A DNA stretch of 64,000 bases from positions 620,001-684,000 of the forward strand of contig OX465600.1 in the NCBI GenBank assembly GCA_950022295.1, written 5' to 3'. Under the pieces are notes generated by a model. The model searched no databases. It was not told the origin of the DNA and saw nothing but the letters and a program-made list of their open reading frames with translations. Origin of the DNA: Bromus sterilis (lineage: Eukaryota; Streptophyta; Magnoliopsida; Poales; Poaceae). Position 1 is the stretch's first letter; the number at the start of each line of letters is the position of its first letter. Of the stretch, positions 32,967 through 43,874 are shown in pieces. Both the position numbers and the translations under genes were made by a program.

Positions 32967-33758
32967 GAAATTCTATATGCTTTGGTGTGGATTGTGTTAG
33001 TGTCTCTTCAACTTGTGTCAAATTTGTTGATGATGAGGATTCTGTAGAGCTACTCATCTGTACCTAGTGAGATGATTGGACATGCATCTACTAGCCAGTA
33101 CTTGTTATGCATTTTATATCAGCAAAGGGAGGGGATCCAGAACCCATAAGTTTTATGGAGATTAATTTGGGTTCAACTTGTCGCTGGATGACTAAAAAAG
33201 CTCATACCCAAAGAACCAGTGGCCAATATTGTGGGTGTAATGGGTCAATATAAACTTTCCTGTGATGTGAGTGCCACCAAAACTTAAAAAGGTGCCAAGA
33301 GATCACAAGAACCACATCATAATTCCTGCAAAGTCATCAGTGTGTATATACTATAAAAAGTCAAAGCACCCTTTTTCTGTTAGCCACCAGAATTAAAGCA
33401 GCAAACTATATTGAAATTTAGTATCTGAACCAAAGTAGCAACTCAAGAAAATCTAATGATGATACAACAGCAGGGAGAACTGAAAATCTGCTAGGAGTAG
33501 GAGTCACGCGGATGACACACATTTCTTTTTCGTTGCCAAACTTATTTTCTATGAGTATTGCAAAGTAAACTACTTATTCCTATAATAGAATGACACACGG
33601 TGATTCTCTTGCATATTCTAAAAACAGATAACAGGAACGGTAACAAAACATACTGGGATCACCGCAACACAAACTGACCCCTACTTGTGACCACATCACC
33701 ATGGGATGACAACAATAGAGCTGTAGAGATGATTGTAGCACTTCATTGTTCATCCAGC
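32967..33758. other. Convergent spacer between TFCB and the receptor kinase
   Basis: Contains the 3' UTRs of both genes. No repeat or gene was recognised. Confidence 0.5.
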
Positions 33759-36700
33759 TCAGGCGTTTGCTCGAAATCCATGAACAGGCATATGAGTGCT
33801 GCACGCCTTCTTTATGGCATTCAACTCCTTGACTACATCGTTCATCTTCATTCTGTACCTTGGCGAATCCTCGCAGCAAGCCAGACCAAGCTTAAACATA
33901 GGATATATGAATATATCTATGACATGTTGCGGGTTTCCACTATAGGTTGCAGTAGCATCTAATACTTCCAGCAGAGTATCAGGATATGCCATCTTGACAT
34001 AGTTGACAAGATTTGTCGCGCCATCTGTGAAACAGTCAGTTGGTCTTCTTCCAGTAAATATTTCCAATAGCAACACCCCGTAGCTATACACGTCACCAGC
34101 TGTGGAGGCTTCAGATCCCGAGCCATACTCTGAAAAACACACACACATATAAACCAAGGGTTTATTGACTATGTAATAAGTAGACATAAATTCAACGCAT
34201 TTCACTCTTCAGTTCGAATTGGCCAGTGAACGTTAATTAGCGCCAGCAAATTTGCTGAACCATGCATTGATTTTAACTAGAAGAATCATTGCTGACCTGG
34301 TGCGACGTATCCAATTGTTCCTTTAATCACAAGTGAGCTGCTTTCAGTTCCACCACCACTTTCCTTGCATGCTTCAGTATGCATTATCTTTGCCAGACCA
34401 AAGTCAGCAACATGTGCGACGATGTCATCATCTAGAAGGATGTTGCACGGTTTGATATCGCAGTGAACTATGGGTGGCTCAATTTGGTGGTGAAGATATT
34501 CCAATGCCTCCGCAACATCAAGAGCGACGCACAACCTTTCCATCAAACTTATCTTTCTAAAGGTCCTGCTGTTCATTGTATTTGGATGCAGCCACTCGTC
34601 TAAATTCCCATTACAGATAAATTCTAGGACAAGTGCCTTGAACTCATCACCATTACGGTCCAAACTACTACACACGGTGATCACCTTGACAAGTTTGCGG
34701 TGTCGGATCTTCCTTAGGGCTTCACACTCCCTCAAGAAACTCCTGTTAGCTCCTCGTTTACCAAGATTGAGAACTTTGATAGCTACAGTATATAAACTCT
34801 CATCATGATTTATTAGAGTTCCAATATACACATCGCCAAAACTGCCGGAACCAATCAAATTTGCCGGTGAGAATGACTGTGTTGCTTCATCTATATCTGC
34901 ATAGGATATCCTCTCATTGTGAAATCCAGTTTCTTGATCAACACTATTTTGTTTGATTCTTGTCTTCATCAAGTAGCATGCAGTTAGGGAGCACATGAAG
35001 ATCAAAGTTCCAACCACGCAAAAGAGTATGACCCAACAACGATGCTTCTGTGAAGCCTGGTTAGAACCTATATATGGGCATGAAGGGAGTTTCAGGGATG
35101 AGGGACCTCCGCATAGCATCCTATTGCCAGGGAGCAACAATACAGTGGCGTTGTGGAAAATCCCTGCATTTGGCACAGGACCAGATAGGTTGTTGAAAGA
35201 TAGGTTTAGATACATTAGAAGCTTGAAGCTCTCGAGGAAATCAGGTATGGGCCCCCCTAAGTTGTTGCTAGAAAGATCCAACTTTTCGAGGTCTCTCAAA
35301 GAAGACAAACCTTTCGGTATTTGCCCTTGCAAAAGATTTCCTTGCAAGTATAGGAAATTCAGTTGGACGCAACTGCCCAGAGCTTCTGGGATTTCACCAG
35401 ATAGCTCGTTCATTGATAAGTCGATTGTGCCGAGGCTGTTCAATCGCCCTATCCGTGTTGGAATGGAGCCACTTAGAGCATTGTTGGAAAGGTTGAGAAG
35501 TTTGGTCAAGGAGGGGATGCCAAGTACCTCCGGTGGGATTTCCCCCCTCAAGGAGTTACCGGAAAGATCCAGAGATGTAAGTTTTGTTAGATTACCAAGG
35601 CTTGCTGGGATGCTGCCATCCAGAAAGTTATTAGATATAAAGAGGTTGCTCAACTTTGTGATATTTCCTAATGATTGTGGAATCTGCCCATGAAATGTAC
35701 TATGGGATAGCTCAAGTTCCTGGAGGCTAGGAATCAGGCCAATATCCAGAGGCAAGGTGCCTGTGAAGAGGCTATGTTTCAGGGAAAGTGTTGTAAGCTT
35801 TTGAAACCTGCTTAAACCTGAAGGTATGGTCCCAGTTATCTTGTTCCTACCTAGTTTAATCCAGTTGAGCTCTGTAGATAGGTTGGCAATAGTAATTGGC
35901 ATAACGCCTTGAAGATTGTTTCCCTCAAGGTCTAGCAACCCCAGATTGCTACAGTTTGTTAAGGACGTGAGGAAATCCCAATCCTTAGGCTCTGTGGTTT
36001 GAAGCGAGTTGTTCCCTACCAAAAATAACCTCAAATGACCATGGATACCAATATCTCGCGGAATCAGACCGTGGTACTGATTTCCACCAAGAAGCAAATA
36101 TGTAAGTGTGGATGCATTTGAAAGGGAGGCTGGTATTGGTCCTTGGAATTGGTTCACGTGTGTGGCCAAAACATTTAGCTTGGGAAACCTAATGCCAATA
36201 TCAAGTGGCAGAGATCCTGTCAGCTGGTTGAAGCCAATGTTGAAGTCTTCGATGGAGGAGATATTGAAAATTGATCGAGGAAAAGGGCCTTCCAGTTCGT
36301 TAGACATGACGTCAAACCTAACAAGTTTAGACATCTTACCTAGGTGTGGAGGGATGTGGCCAGTGAAGCCGTTCTCCGCTAGTTCCAAATGTGTCAATGA
36401 TGTCAGGTTGCCCAGCCAGCTTGGGATTTGGCCATGGAAGTGGTTGTTCCTCATGTTAAGGTTTGTGAGGGAGGTGAGATTGGAGAAGGACGCCGGAATA
36501 TCACCAGTCAGATTGTTCTGGTTGATGCCGAGAGATGTGAGCTTTGACAGGAGACCCAGAGAAGCAGGCATGGAACCAGAGAGGGAGTTCTTCCCCAGGT
36601 CCATGCGGCGAAGTGCTACACAGTGGCCGATGCTGCCTGGGATCTCACCTCCCAGGCTGTTGGCTGAAAGGTTGAGGATGCGGAGATGGGTCAGGTTGCC

Positions 36701-37072
36701 GAGCTGCGGGATGATGGTGCCGACCAGGCCGAAGCCGTGCAGGCGTATGGCGGTGACACGACCAGGGTGCCGGTGGTCGCCACAGGACACGCCCGTCCAT
36801 TTGCAGAAATCAGGCACCTTCGTCTCCGTGCTGCTGGTACCGTTGCCAGCGCCAGCACCTGCACCTGCACCGGCACGATCCCATGACCAAGAGGACAGTG
36901 CCCTTGTAGGGTCACTGGTGATGAAGGATTTGAATGACAGGAGGACCGAGAGATCGCCGTCCCTGGCAGTTTCATTGTTGGTAGGTTGAGAACTGGATGC
37001 GAGAAAAATGAATAGGATATGAGTGAGAAGATGGAGCATCAGGAGCTGCTGCCATGTCTTCTTGGTGCTCAT
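33759..37072 (-). CDS. LRR receptor-like serine/threonine kinase, subfamily XII type
   Basis: Two exons (37072-34297 and 34129-33759) join in phase to 1048 residues. A hydrophobic signal peptide (residues 5-28) is followed by the LRR N-terminal cap (LSVLLSFKSFITSDP..FCKWTGVSC), about twenty leucine-rich repeats of the LxxLxLxxNxLxGxIP type, a transmembrane segment near residues 680-700 (VILFCVVGTLIFMCSLTACYL) and a kinase domain from about 738. The glycine loop is GSGSFGDVY, the ATP lysine is in VAIKV, the catalytic loop is HCDIKPCN (non-RD), DFG is present and the intron splits GYVAPE, the conserved position in this subfamily. Non-RD kinases of this group include immune receptors such as Xa21 and FLS2; a role in pattern recognition is inferred. 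The upstream region carries a tandem duplication. No lesion is seen. Confidence 0.94.
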
Positions 37073-37200
37073 GGTTGATCAAGGATCTAGGTGGAGGTGA
37101 TTATTGTGTTCCTTCGTGTATGTCCTAGTCGTTAAATAAGCTGGAGGAGGTCCTTCATTTTGAGTTTTTGTGATTGCTAATATCACTGTCAGAGAAACAG

Positions 37201-37572
37201 TTGTGACAATGACTAGTGTTTTGTCATGTGTGACATGCCGACATGTGATTAAAGATATGAGACAATTTTAAAAACTGAAGTATCTCGATGACTGTACAGC
37301 GCAATGGCAATAACTATTTTGGAGAAAAACTGCGAATGGATTTTTATGTTCATATGGAGTATTCAGATGGATAAAATGTCACCAGATACTGAAAACTGAT
37401 ACGGCTCTAGTTGTGACAATGACTAGTGTTTTGTCTCGTGCGACATGTGATTAAACTGAAGTATCAGCTCAATGGCAATAAATATTTTGGAGAAAAACTG
37501 CGTATGGACTTTTATGTTCATATTCAGATGGATAAAAATGTCACCAGATACTGAAAACTGATACGGCTCGAG
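37201..37572. repeat. Tandem duplication upstream of the receptor kinase
   Basis: Copy 1 (37201-37410) and copy 2 (37411-37572) both begin TTGTGACAATGACTAGTG and both end in GATACGGCTC-AG, with no spacer. Copy 2 lacks about 48 bp in small internal pieces. A more diverged third segment at about 37827-37950 shares AAAGATRTGRCACAATT, GAGAAAAAY and TATGTTCATRTGG words in order. The block begins about 130 bp upstream of the start codon. Confidence 0.85.
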
Positions 37573-38984
37573 TTCTGCCGCGAAAGGTTGTTGCAGCATT
37601 AGGCTCATGCAGTATTTCTCAATCTGTGGCCAGAGGTATTATACCTTTTTAAAAGCTGATCCTGATTTCATATTGGATATGGACCTCGTAATATTTACAA
37701 GACATTTCCTGCATAATTTCTCTCTCCTAAGTAGGGCACATGCTAATAAGTAAAACAAACTTTTACTTTTCTCTGCAAAATATCAGGATGAAAAAACTGA
37801 CTGTGTGATGTCCTGTGGCCATGCATGTAGTCAAAGATGTGGCACAATTCGAAACCTTTTGCAATGATGTTACAGGAAATATCAATAATTTGGATGTAGA
37901 GAAAAATAGGTTAGAGTGGACTTGTATGTTCATGTGGGGCAATCAGCTCCACAACAATTTGATACGACCAAGATTGAAAACCCCCTTAGTCAGAAAACTC
38001 AATGAAATCATAAAGATCTCAGGATACATGATGGTTACAGATGGGACCGAGATCACAGAACTGGATGCATATCTGTCCAGCATAGGCTTTCCTCTCCTTG
38101 GATAAGAGTAAGTCTTGACTTATTTCACAGTAAGACCAAATGTTGAAGAATCACCGGAACCAGGACATGGTTGAACGTCTTGTGTGCATCCAAAGAAACA
38201 TACGTGTGCGAATGAAAAAGAAACACTAGGAATCAGAGCAATAATTTCATTTTCAAAATTATTAGCTTTGAAATCCTATACAAAATCGATCCACTACTTG
38301 TTAAATTAAGGGTTCACTCTGCACCTAGTGATTATATTACATATGTTCTAGCCTTTTGATTGGCACTTGTCACCTTTCGGGGGTGGTAGAGATGGTGTTG
38401 GCTATCATGTTATCCCAAGGATAAGGTGGCTAGGAATATTGTGCTTCTTTGTAAATGGTTGTTCTTGCTTCTTATATATTGAGGACGAAGCATTTCATGA
38501 TATAGTCCATAATAATAATAAGTCTTCCATTGCTTTCTGTTCTCCTTCTTTTCACATCAGGCGTTTTTATTTTCCTAGAACTATTGTGATTTTGTATAGG
38601 ATATGGGCATATATATTTATGCAGACACTTATTAGAGTTGTTTTTTTATTGTTGTGTGCCCCAATGCGGTGTTGGGAGTCAGTAAAAACTCTTTATTGAA
38701 AAATGTTTGCTTCACAAAACATGTTGACACAAGAAGCAAGTGCATCTTAGTAGCTACGACAAACTGAAGAGAAGAGGTCAAACAAATTAACATACCATGG
38801 AAGAGATGTAGAATAACAAATGACCGAAATAAAAATTCCTTTGATCAAAGAGCACGACCAGCGTCTCATCTTATATATTGACCATGAATCCTAGCCATGT
38901 TAATACTAAAAAAAAATGAAATAAGTGGAGACGCACATGCGGAGGTCATCTATATATGTGATTACATGGGACTAAAACGAGTGG
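37573..38984. other. Intergenic, possible LINE-like fragment
   Basis: No gene. The stretch 38370-38700 ends in TGTGCCCCAATGCGGTG and TAAAAACTCTTTATTGAAAAA, reminiscent of a retroposon tail, but no domain could be read. Confidence 0.35.
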
Positions 38985-39538
38985 AAGAAGACGCTCTAGA
39001 ATTGGCTCTCCACTACCAATCGATCGAACTCCTCATCAGAGGACTGCATCATATTCATATCCCCTCCCGAGGAATTAGCAGTACTGTCGTTGGTGCCGAC
39101 GATGCAGTTGTACCCACTATAGTTTTCTTGATGCGTTCACTGTAGTTGTCTAGGAGCACATCCAACTTGAAGGCAACGTTGGTGAGATCCACCATGTTGT
39201 TGATGTTAGACAAGTTAGTAAGTACCATGGAGCAGCGCTTTGTGCACGAGGGACCTGGTCTCGCAGTTCTCCTACACACCTGTGGTCTTCTTGCCTTGGT
39301 CTCGAAGCTTTTTTACACTTGGTCTACCGTCTTCTTGTATCGCTCCAACACCGGCGGCATGTCCCTGAACCTATTCAGGATAGCCTCCGCCTCGGCGTGT
39401 TCTTTGTTGTCATACACCACAACGCATACCTTTGCGTTGCACAAGATGGACACCTCCTCCGCCTTCTTCATCAGGTTCTCGCGGCGCGTCTTCAAGGTCG
39501 TCGACGATGTACCGGAGGGCCACCTTCTTGCGAGCCAT
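38985..39538 (-). pseudogene. Type I (M-gamma-like) MADS-box pseudogene
   Basis: The ATG at 39538 starts MARKKVALRYIVDD, a typical M-gamma N-terminus, but a deletion with frameshift near 39495 then removes part of the DNA-binding helix. In another frame the box resumes TLKTRRENLMKKAEEVSILC and AKVCVVVYD, followed by ILNRFRDMPPVLERY. A stop follows at DQV, after which CETRSLVHK-like and VDLTNVAFKLDVLLDNYSERI segments and a C-terminal GGDMNMMQSSDEEFDRLV fragment persist in shifted frames, as in type I MADS C-termini. Several independent lesions make it non-functional. Confidence 0.8.
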
Positions 39539-40042
39539 TTTCACTAAGACCAAAGTAGGAAGGAAAATTGTTGCTTTTCGCTATAGGGAGAGAAGAAGGG
39601 TTGATTTATAGTGGAGGATTGGCCAAGATTTATAGGGGAGGTTCCAGCGTGCCGATCGTTGGAGAAACTTTTCACTCTAGGTTCACAAGATAAGGAGTTG
39701 CTAGCTGTCTTCGTAAATGGATAATCAAACCGAGTATTTTATTTCATTAATTAATACTCAATAAAAATGGAATGGATCAGCACAAGGGAAGAACCAATAG
39801 AAAACGACTTGCAATTAATTATCTCTTTTTTAGGGTAAATTAATTATCTCCTTTTTAGGGTAAATTAATTATCTCAAGAGGGCCATGCATCTTTGTTTGT
39901 TTTACTAGCTATGGATTAAAAAATAAATTTTGAGGTTTAATCTTTTCTAAGGTTGATGCTTTTATAGACGCTGTCCCATAGAACAACTACAATTTTTTAT
40001 CTATGCTATAAAAAATATCAGCAAATAAAGTATATATGTAAA
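39539..40042. other. AT-rich intergenic region with a short tandem repeat
   Basis: At about 39817-39875 the unit AATTAATTATCTCCTTTTT (with AGGGTA) is repeated about two and a half times. No gene. Confidence 0.5.
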
Positions 40043-40634
40043 TCTATAATACCTAAATAGTTCATCCCCACTAACCTAGTTATCTTGACATGCAATCTAT
40101 TCACATCATCAAGTAGGTCCATCATGTAAAAATTATTTTTCACCAACTCTTCATGCACATGCTCTCATTAATTTTGCATGCACATGCAATCTATCACAAA
40201 GAAATTTATCACAAACAAATCATACACTCAACCTCACAATTTATAAACTATTTTTTTTATAGAAAATCAAATTATAATTACCTCACATTTTATTTTTCTA
40301 TGTGACGATTATTTTATGAATGCACATTTTTAGTTGATATCATTACTTTAGATTTAGTCAAGGGTGAAGATGTCTTCACTGTCTCTACTCAACATTCTTT
40401 TCGTCTCATATTATCACACCTTATATTGTCAAAGTAATAAATTAACAAAATATAAATCACATATATTGTTGGAGTTTCCATTAAATTTTCGTAGATGTTC
40501 TTACTCTAAACAATATTTTCTTTCAAAGAAGAATTTATAATCAAATTATACTATGTTTCATAACTTTTTTCATGTTTTAAAACATTAAAGTATTTATTAA
40601 CAGTTCCCGCAGCAACACGTGGGGTATCATCTAG
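40043..40634 (+). mobile_element. Non-autonomous Helitron, 592 bp
   Basis: The 3' end is a GC hairpin (CCCGC..GTGGG at 40606-40624) ten bases before CTAG, followed by T, the standard Helitron 3' terminus. The proposed 5' end is TCTATAATACCTAAATAG preceded by A, giving insertion between A and T. A diverged copy in opposite orientation (59636-60147) has the same ends, which fixes both boundaries. No coding content. Confidence 0.8.
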
Positions 40635-41041
40635 TTATCCCATATAATATAGGAGCGAACTAAAAGTACTAATTTACAAATACTCCAATGAAACCAATTA
40701 ATCATCCATGGTGCGTTATTAAAATTATGCCAATTTTGCCAATGTGTGTGAACTGAATGTGGTTTCCATATATTCAGGGATGGCTACCGATACTCAATCA
40801 ATCAAACTGTAAAAAATGTCTAGACTTGTATACTCCAAGGCATTAATTAGTTTCCTTCTAGAAGAGATTGACCCAACCTTCTAATTTTGTTCATCACATG
40901 AAATATATCCTAGCTAACTTCATAATGCAGACTTGCGATGTTATATACATTTAGTCTGAAAATTACGTGTGTATAGTTTAGGTAATTGTTCTATTAATAT
41001 AGGAAGTAGTAAAAAAATACGATTATGATCGCTATTTTTTT
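40635..41041. other. AT-rich intergenic region, nothing recognised
   Basis: Low-GC spacer without coding or repeat signatures that I could assign. Confidence 0.4.
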
Positions 41042-41570
41042 TGAAAGATTTAATTGCCCGGCCAGATCCCGGCCGTCAGCCGTCCGGAGGGGCAAGCCAC
41101 GCCGGTCCCGTGCTGGAACCGCGGCCGCGCGCGCTCCCTAAACCCCCGCGCCGAGCTCCCTCGACCCTTGCCTGGACCGCGGACCTCCACGCGCCCTCGC
41201 CTGGCCACCAGCGCGCCAGGCCGCGCCCACCTCGGGTCGCCTCTACGAGCACCCTCGCCTGATAGACACCGCGCCCGGCCGCGCTCCGCGAGCTCCCCTG
41301 CCTGCCAGGCCACGCTCACCGCGAACCACCTCCGCGCCAGGCCGTGCTCACCCCTGCACGCGTACGTCGGCGCCGCCCGAGCCTTCCAAGCGCGCCTGCT
41401 CCGCCGCGCCCGAGCGTGCGCACCCCGCCAGCCACTCCACGGTCGAGCTCCCTGCACAGCCCAACATCGCGAGAGGGCGAAAGGAAGACCTGCCGCCGCT
41501 GACGCCGCACAGGCTTTGCCCGGCGACGGCGAGGGAAGGGATGGATCTGGGAGGGGGATCGCTATGAATA
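41042..41570. other. Isolated GC-rich island of about 530 bp
   Basis: A sharply bounded GC-rich stretch inside AT-rich DNA. It contains repeated words such as CGCGCCAGGCCGCGCCCACC, CCAGGCCACGCTCACC and CGCGCCAGGCCGTGCTCACC in a loose 60-90-bp period. Open frames on both strands are a consequence of composition and show no domain. It may be captured gene DNA in an unidentified element. Confidence 0.45.
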
Positions 41571-43500
41571 ACTGGTTTACGCGAGAATCTACTAATACAT
41601 CTGACAATGACAAGTAGTCAAAAAATTGCAAGACAGGTTGGTTTTCTATGCTAGTACACATGTTAATTTGAAGATTTTCGCTCCCAAATATTCCTACAAT
41701 TCTGTTTATGTAAAAATAGCATGGCTATGAAAACATGCAAAAAAATCACACAATAGCTACTGGATTTACCACCTTTCAGTGATTGTTTGGTATGTAGTAG
41801 GGGACCAATATATTGAACAACGGCCAACTAAAAATAAAAAACTAATTGTAGATCCAAAACTATTGTTGGTGTATCATTAGCGAAATATAGTATTCACGTT
41901 CCTTGTGCGGTTGATAGTATTCACTATAATTGATTCATCCATTATCTTGACTAGTTTTTTTATTTCTTTTTTTGATAAGGAGGTTAAACCCTCACTAGTG
42001 TCGATTAATTCTTGAGCAAGATTTTAGAGTCCAAGATGTAACATGATTTTGGTCGGCCATGGTGGACTCCAAAATCTATTAAAGCAGTGGGTGGAGGGTT
42101 GGAGAGGGAGATGGTACAACATTTGGGGCGATAGGATTAGTGGGGGATTAGTGAAACATTTTCTTTTACAAAGAAGGGTGTTGTTCCGCTAAACATGGAA
42201 TGATTTTGGTTCGTTGGATCAAGGTTAATGGATGGATGTGATGTATTGTCAACCGACAGCCTGTCTCTCTTCCTTCTTTGTTACTTCCTTCGTCCCATAA
42301 TATAGTAAAGTTTGTTGAGCTAGTCTAGCTCAAAAAAATGTTACTACATTATGAAACGGAGGGAGTACTGATGAAAAAAAAACATACTAGTATGTAATTT
42401 GTGCAGCGTGTAAAAAATGGGATCAGCCAAAGTGGGGAGGAGAGCAAAAACAACAACCTTTGCTTGACAAGAACCATTAGTACTAAGCACAACTTTTTCG
42501 AAGCAAGCGAGTCTAGATCTTGAAGCAACTTTACTTTAGTCGTCCTCCAAGTTTGACCTGATGAGCACTTTTAAGTGCAGTGCATGCAATCCTTTCTTTC
42601 TTGTGCACAAGAAATCAACCTTCTATGCTATGCTGCTAGTGGGGTTTTTTCTGTTTGCTGTCGTCCAAGTGGGGCTGGCTCGTCGGTGCCGACGAATATA
42701 CCAAATTTCACATTAGCATCTTCTTTTTTCAAATGAGAGTAAGAAGAAGAAGAAAAAATGGTACAGTATCACAGGTGGAATACTGTATCTAGTATGCATT
42801 CTTTTCTTCTTGGTTGCCAATTCTTCTTAGGTTAACTAGGAAAAATAATCAGTTTTGGGCACCCGTGTCCGCGGTCGTCCTCGGCTTGCCCGTCACCACC
42901 TGCCTAAACATCATCGTCCCCTATCAATAGGGGTGAAATTCGAATCCTCGTTAGAGAGCGACAAAGGATGCCAAGAGGCACTCATACGGAGGAGAAGAGA
43001 TGATGCCAAGAGGCGAACAAAGGGTGTCAATAGGGCCTGAACCAAATGTATTTATTTTAACTACGATCGACACAACTAACTTTTAGAGAAAGTAGGGCAT
43101 GTGACATTAGAAACGGGACTTTGGAAAAGTTGGGCTAGGCGCTTAGGTGAGATGAATTGATTTCGACCGATCTTAACAAGTTAAATGAGTACTTATTAAC
43201 TCGTTGCGTATACGATACATATTAAAGTTCGCACGACTCACTAGTCATCGAGTTTGAATCTATCTCAACCAAGTCACAAGCTATTTGTTTTCCTCGCGAA
43301 TTTTTCATTTTAATTCCAGCCCTACTTATGACCAACAACCGACATTGCTATGACACCACCTCAGATACCTTTACCCCTCCATCTTTGGCGTCGATGAAAC
43401 CCCCCTTCTAACAACTCGATATGTCAATCCTCGAACTCGCCTTCATCGAAAACAACACCCCCCTCTTCTCCATGACAAACACAATGCACAAATTATCAAC
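41571..43500. other. Intergenic, no gene recognised
   Basis: Mixed AT-rich sequence with one Stowaway element (42284-42365). Short frames near 42855-43040 show no conserved pattern. Confidence 0.4.
42284..42365. mobile_element. Stowaway MITE, 82 bp, TSD TA
   Basis: CTTCCTTCGTCCCATAATA pairs with the right end ATTATGAAACGGAGGGAG; TA lies on both sides. The GAGCTAG core is shared with the half element near 26200 and the one at 54150. Confidence 0.8.
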
Positions 43501-43874
43501 CATTTTAGCACTTAATAAATGAAAATAAATCATAAAAAGGTACTACTAGTATATGAGAAAATTATTCCTACTAGTAAGTCGTATCAATCAATCAATTTAG
43601 GTATACGGAGGAGGGGGGAGACCAATGAAAGCAGGCCGGGAGCCGGACAAAGACAAGACTCAAGAGCGGCAGCTTCCTCTCTCTACTCCCCTCCTACTCC
43701 ACTGACGGACCCCCTTCTTCTTCTTCTTTGTCCTCCACTCCCGCCGCCGCACCGCTCCTCCCCTCCCGAGCGAGGCTGGTCCGGCTAGCGCGGCGGGGGG
43801 AAAGACAAAGGCCGTATCTTGTCCGGCTACCTTTTTAACTCGCGGCAGATTGAGATTGAGATTGAGATTGGGAG

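Noticed and set aside
34995..36989. Plus-strand open frames of 232 and 293 codons opposite the receptor kinase
   Set aside because: Mirror of the repeated LRR codon pattern on the other strand; the minus strand has a complete kinase.
37815..38105. 96-codon frame upstream of the receptor kinase
   Set aside because: Overlaps the third diverged segment of the upstream duplication and shows no known domain.
38370..38700. Possible LINE 3' fragment
   Set aside because: Only a tail-like end was seen and no domain or duplication; kept as a remark in the intergenic entry.
41050..41661. 203-codon frame on the minus strand
   Set aside because: Arises from GC-rich composition; residues are Arg/Ala/Gly-biased with no domain.
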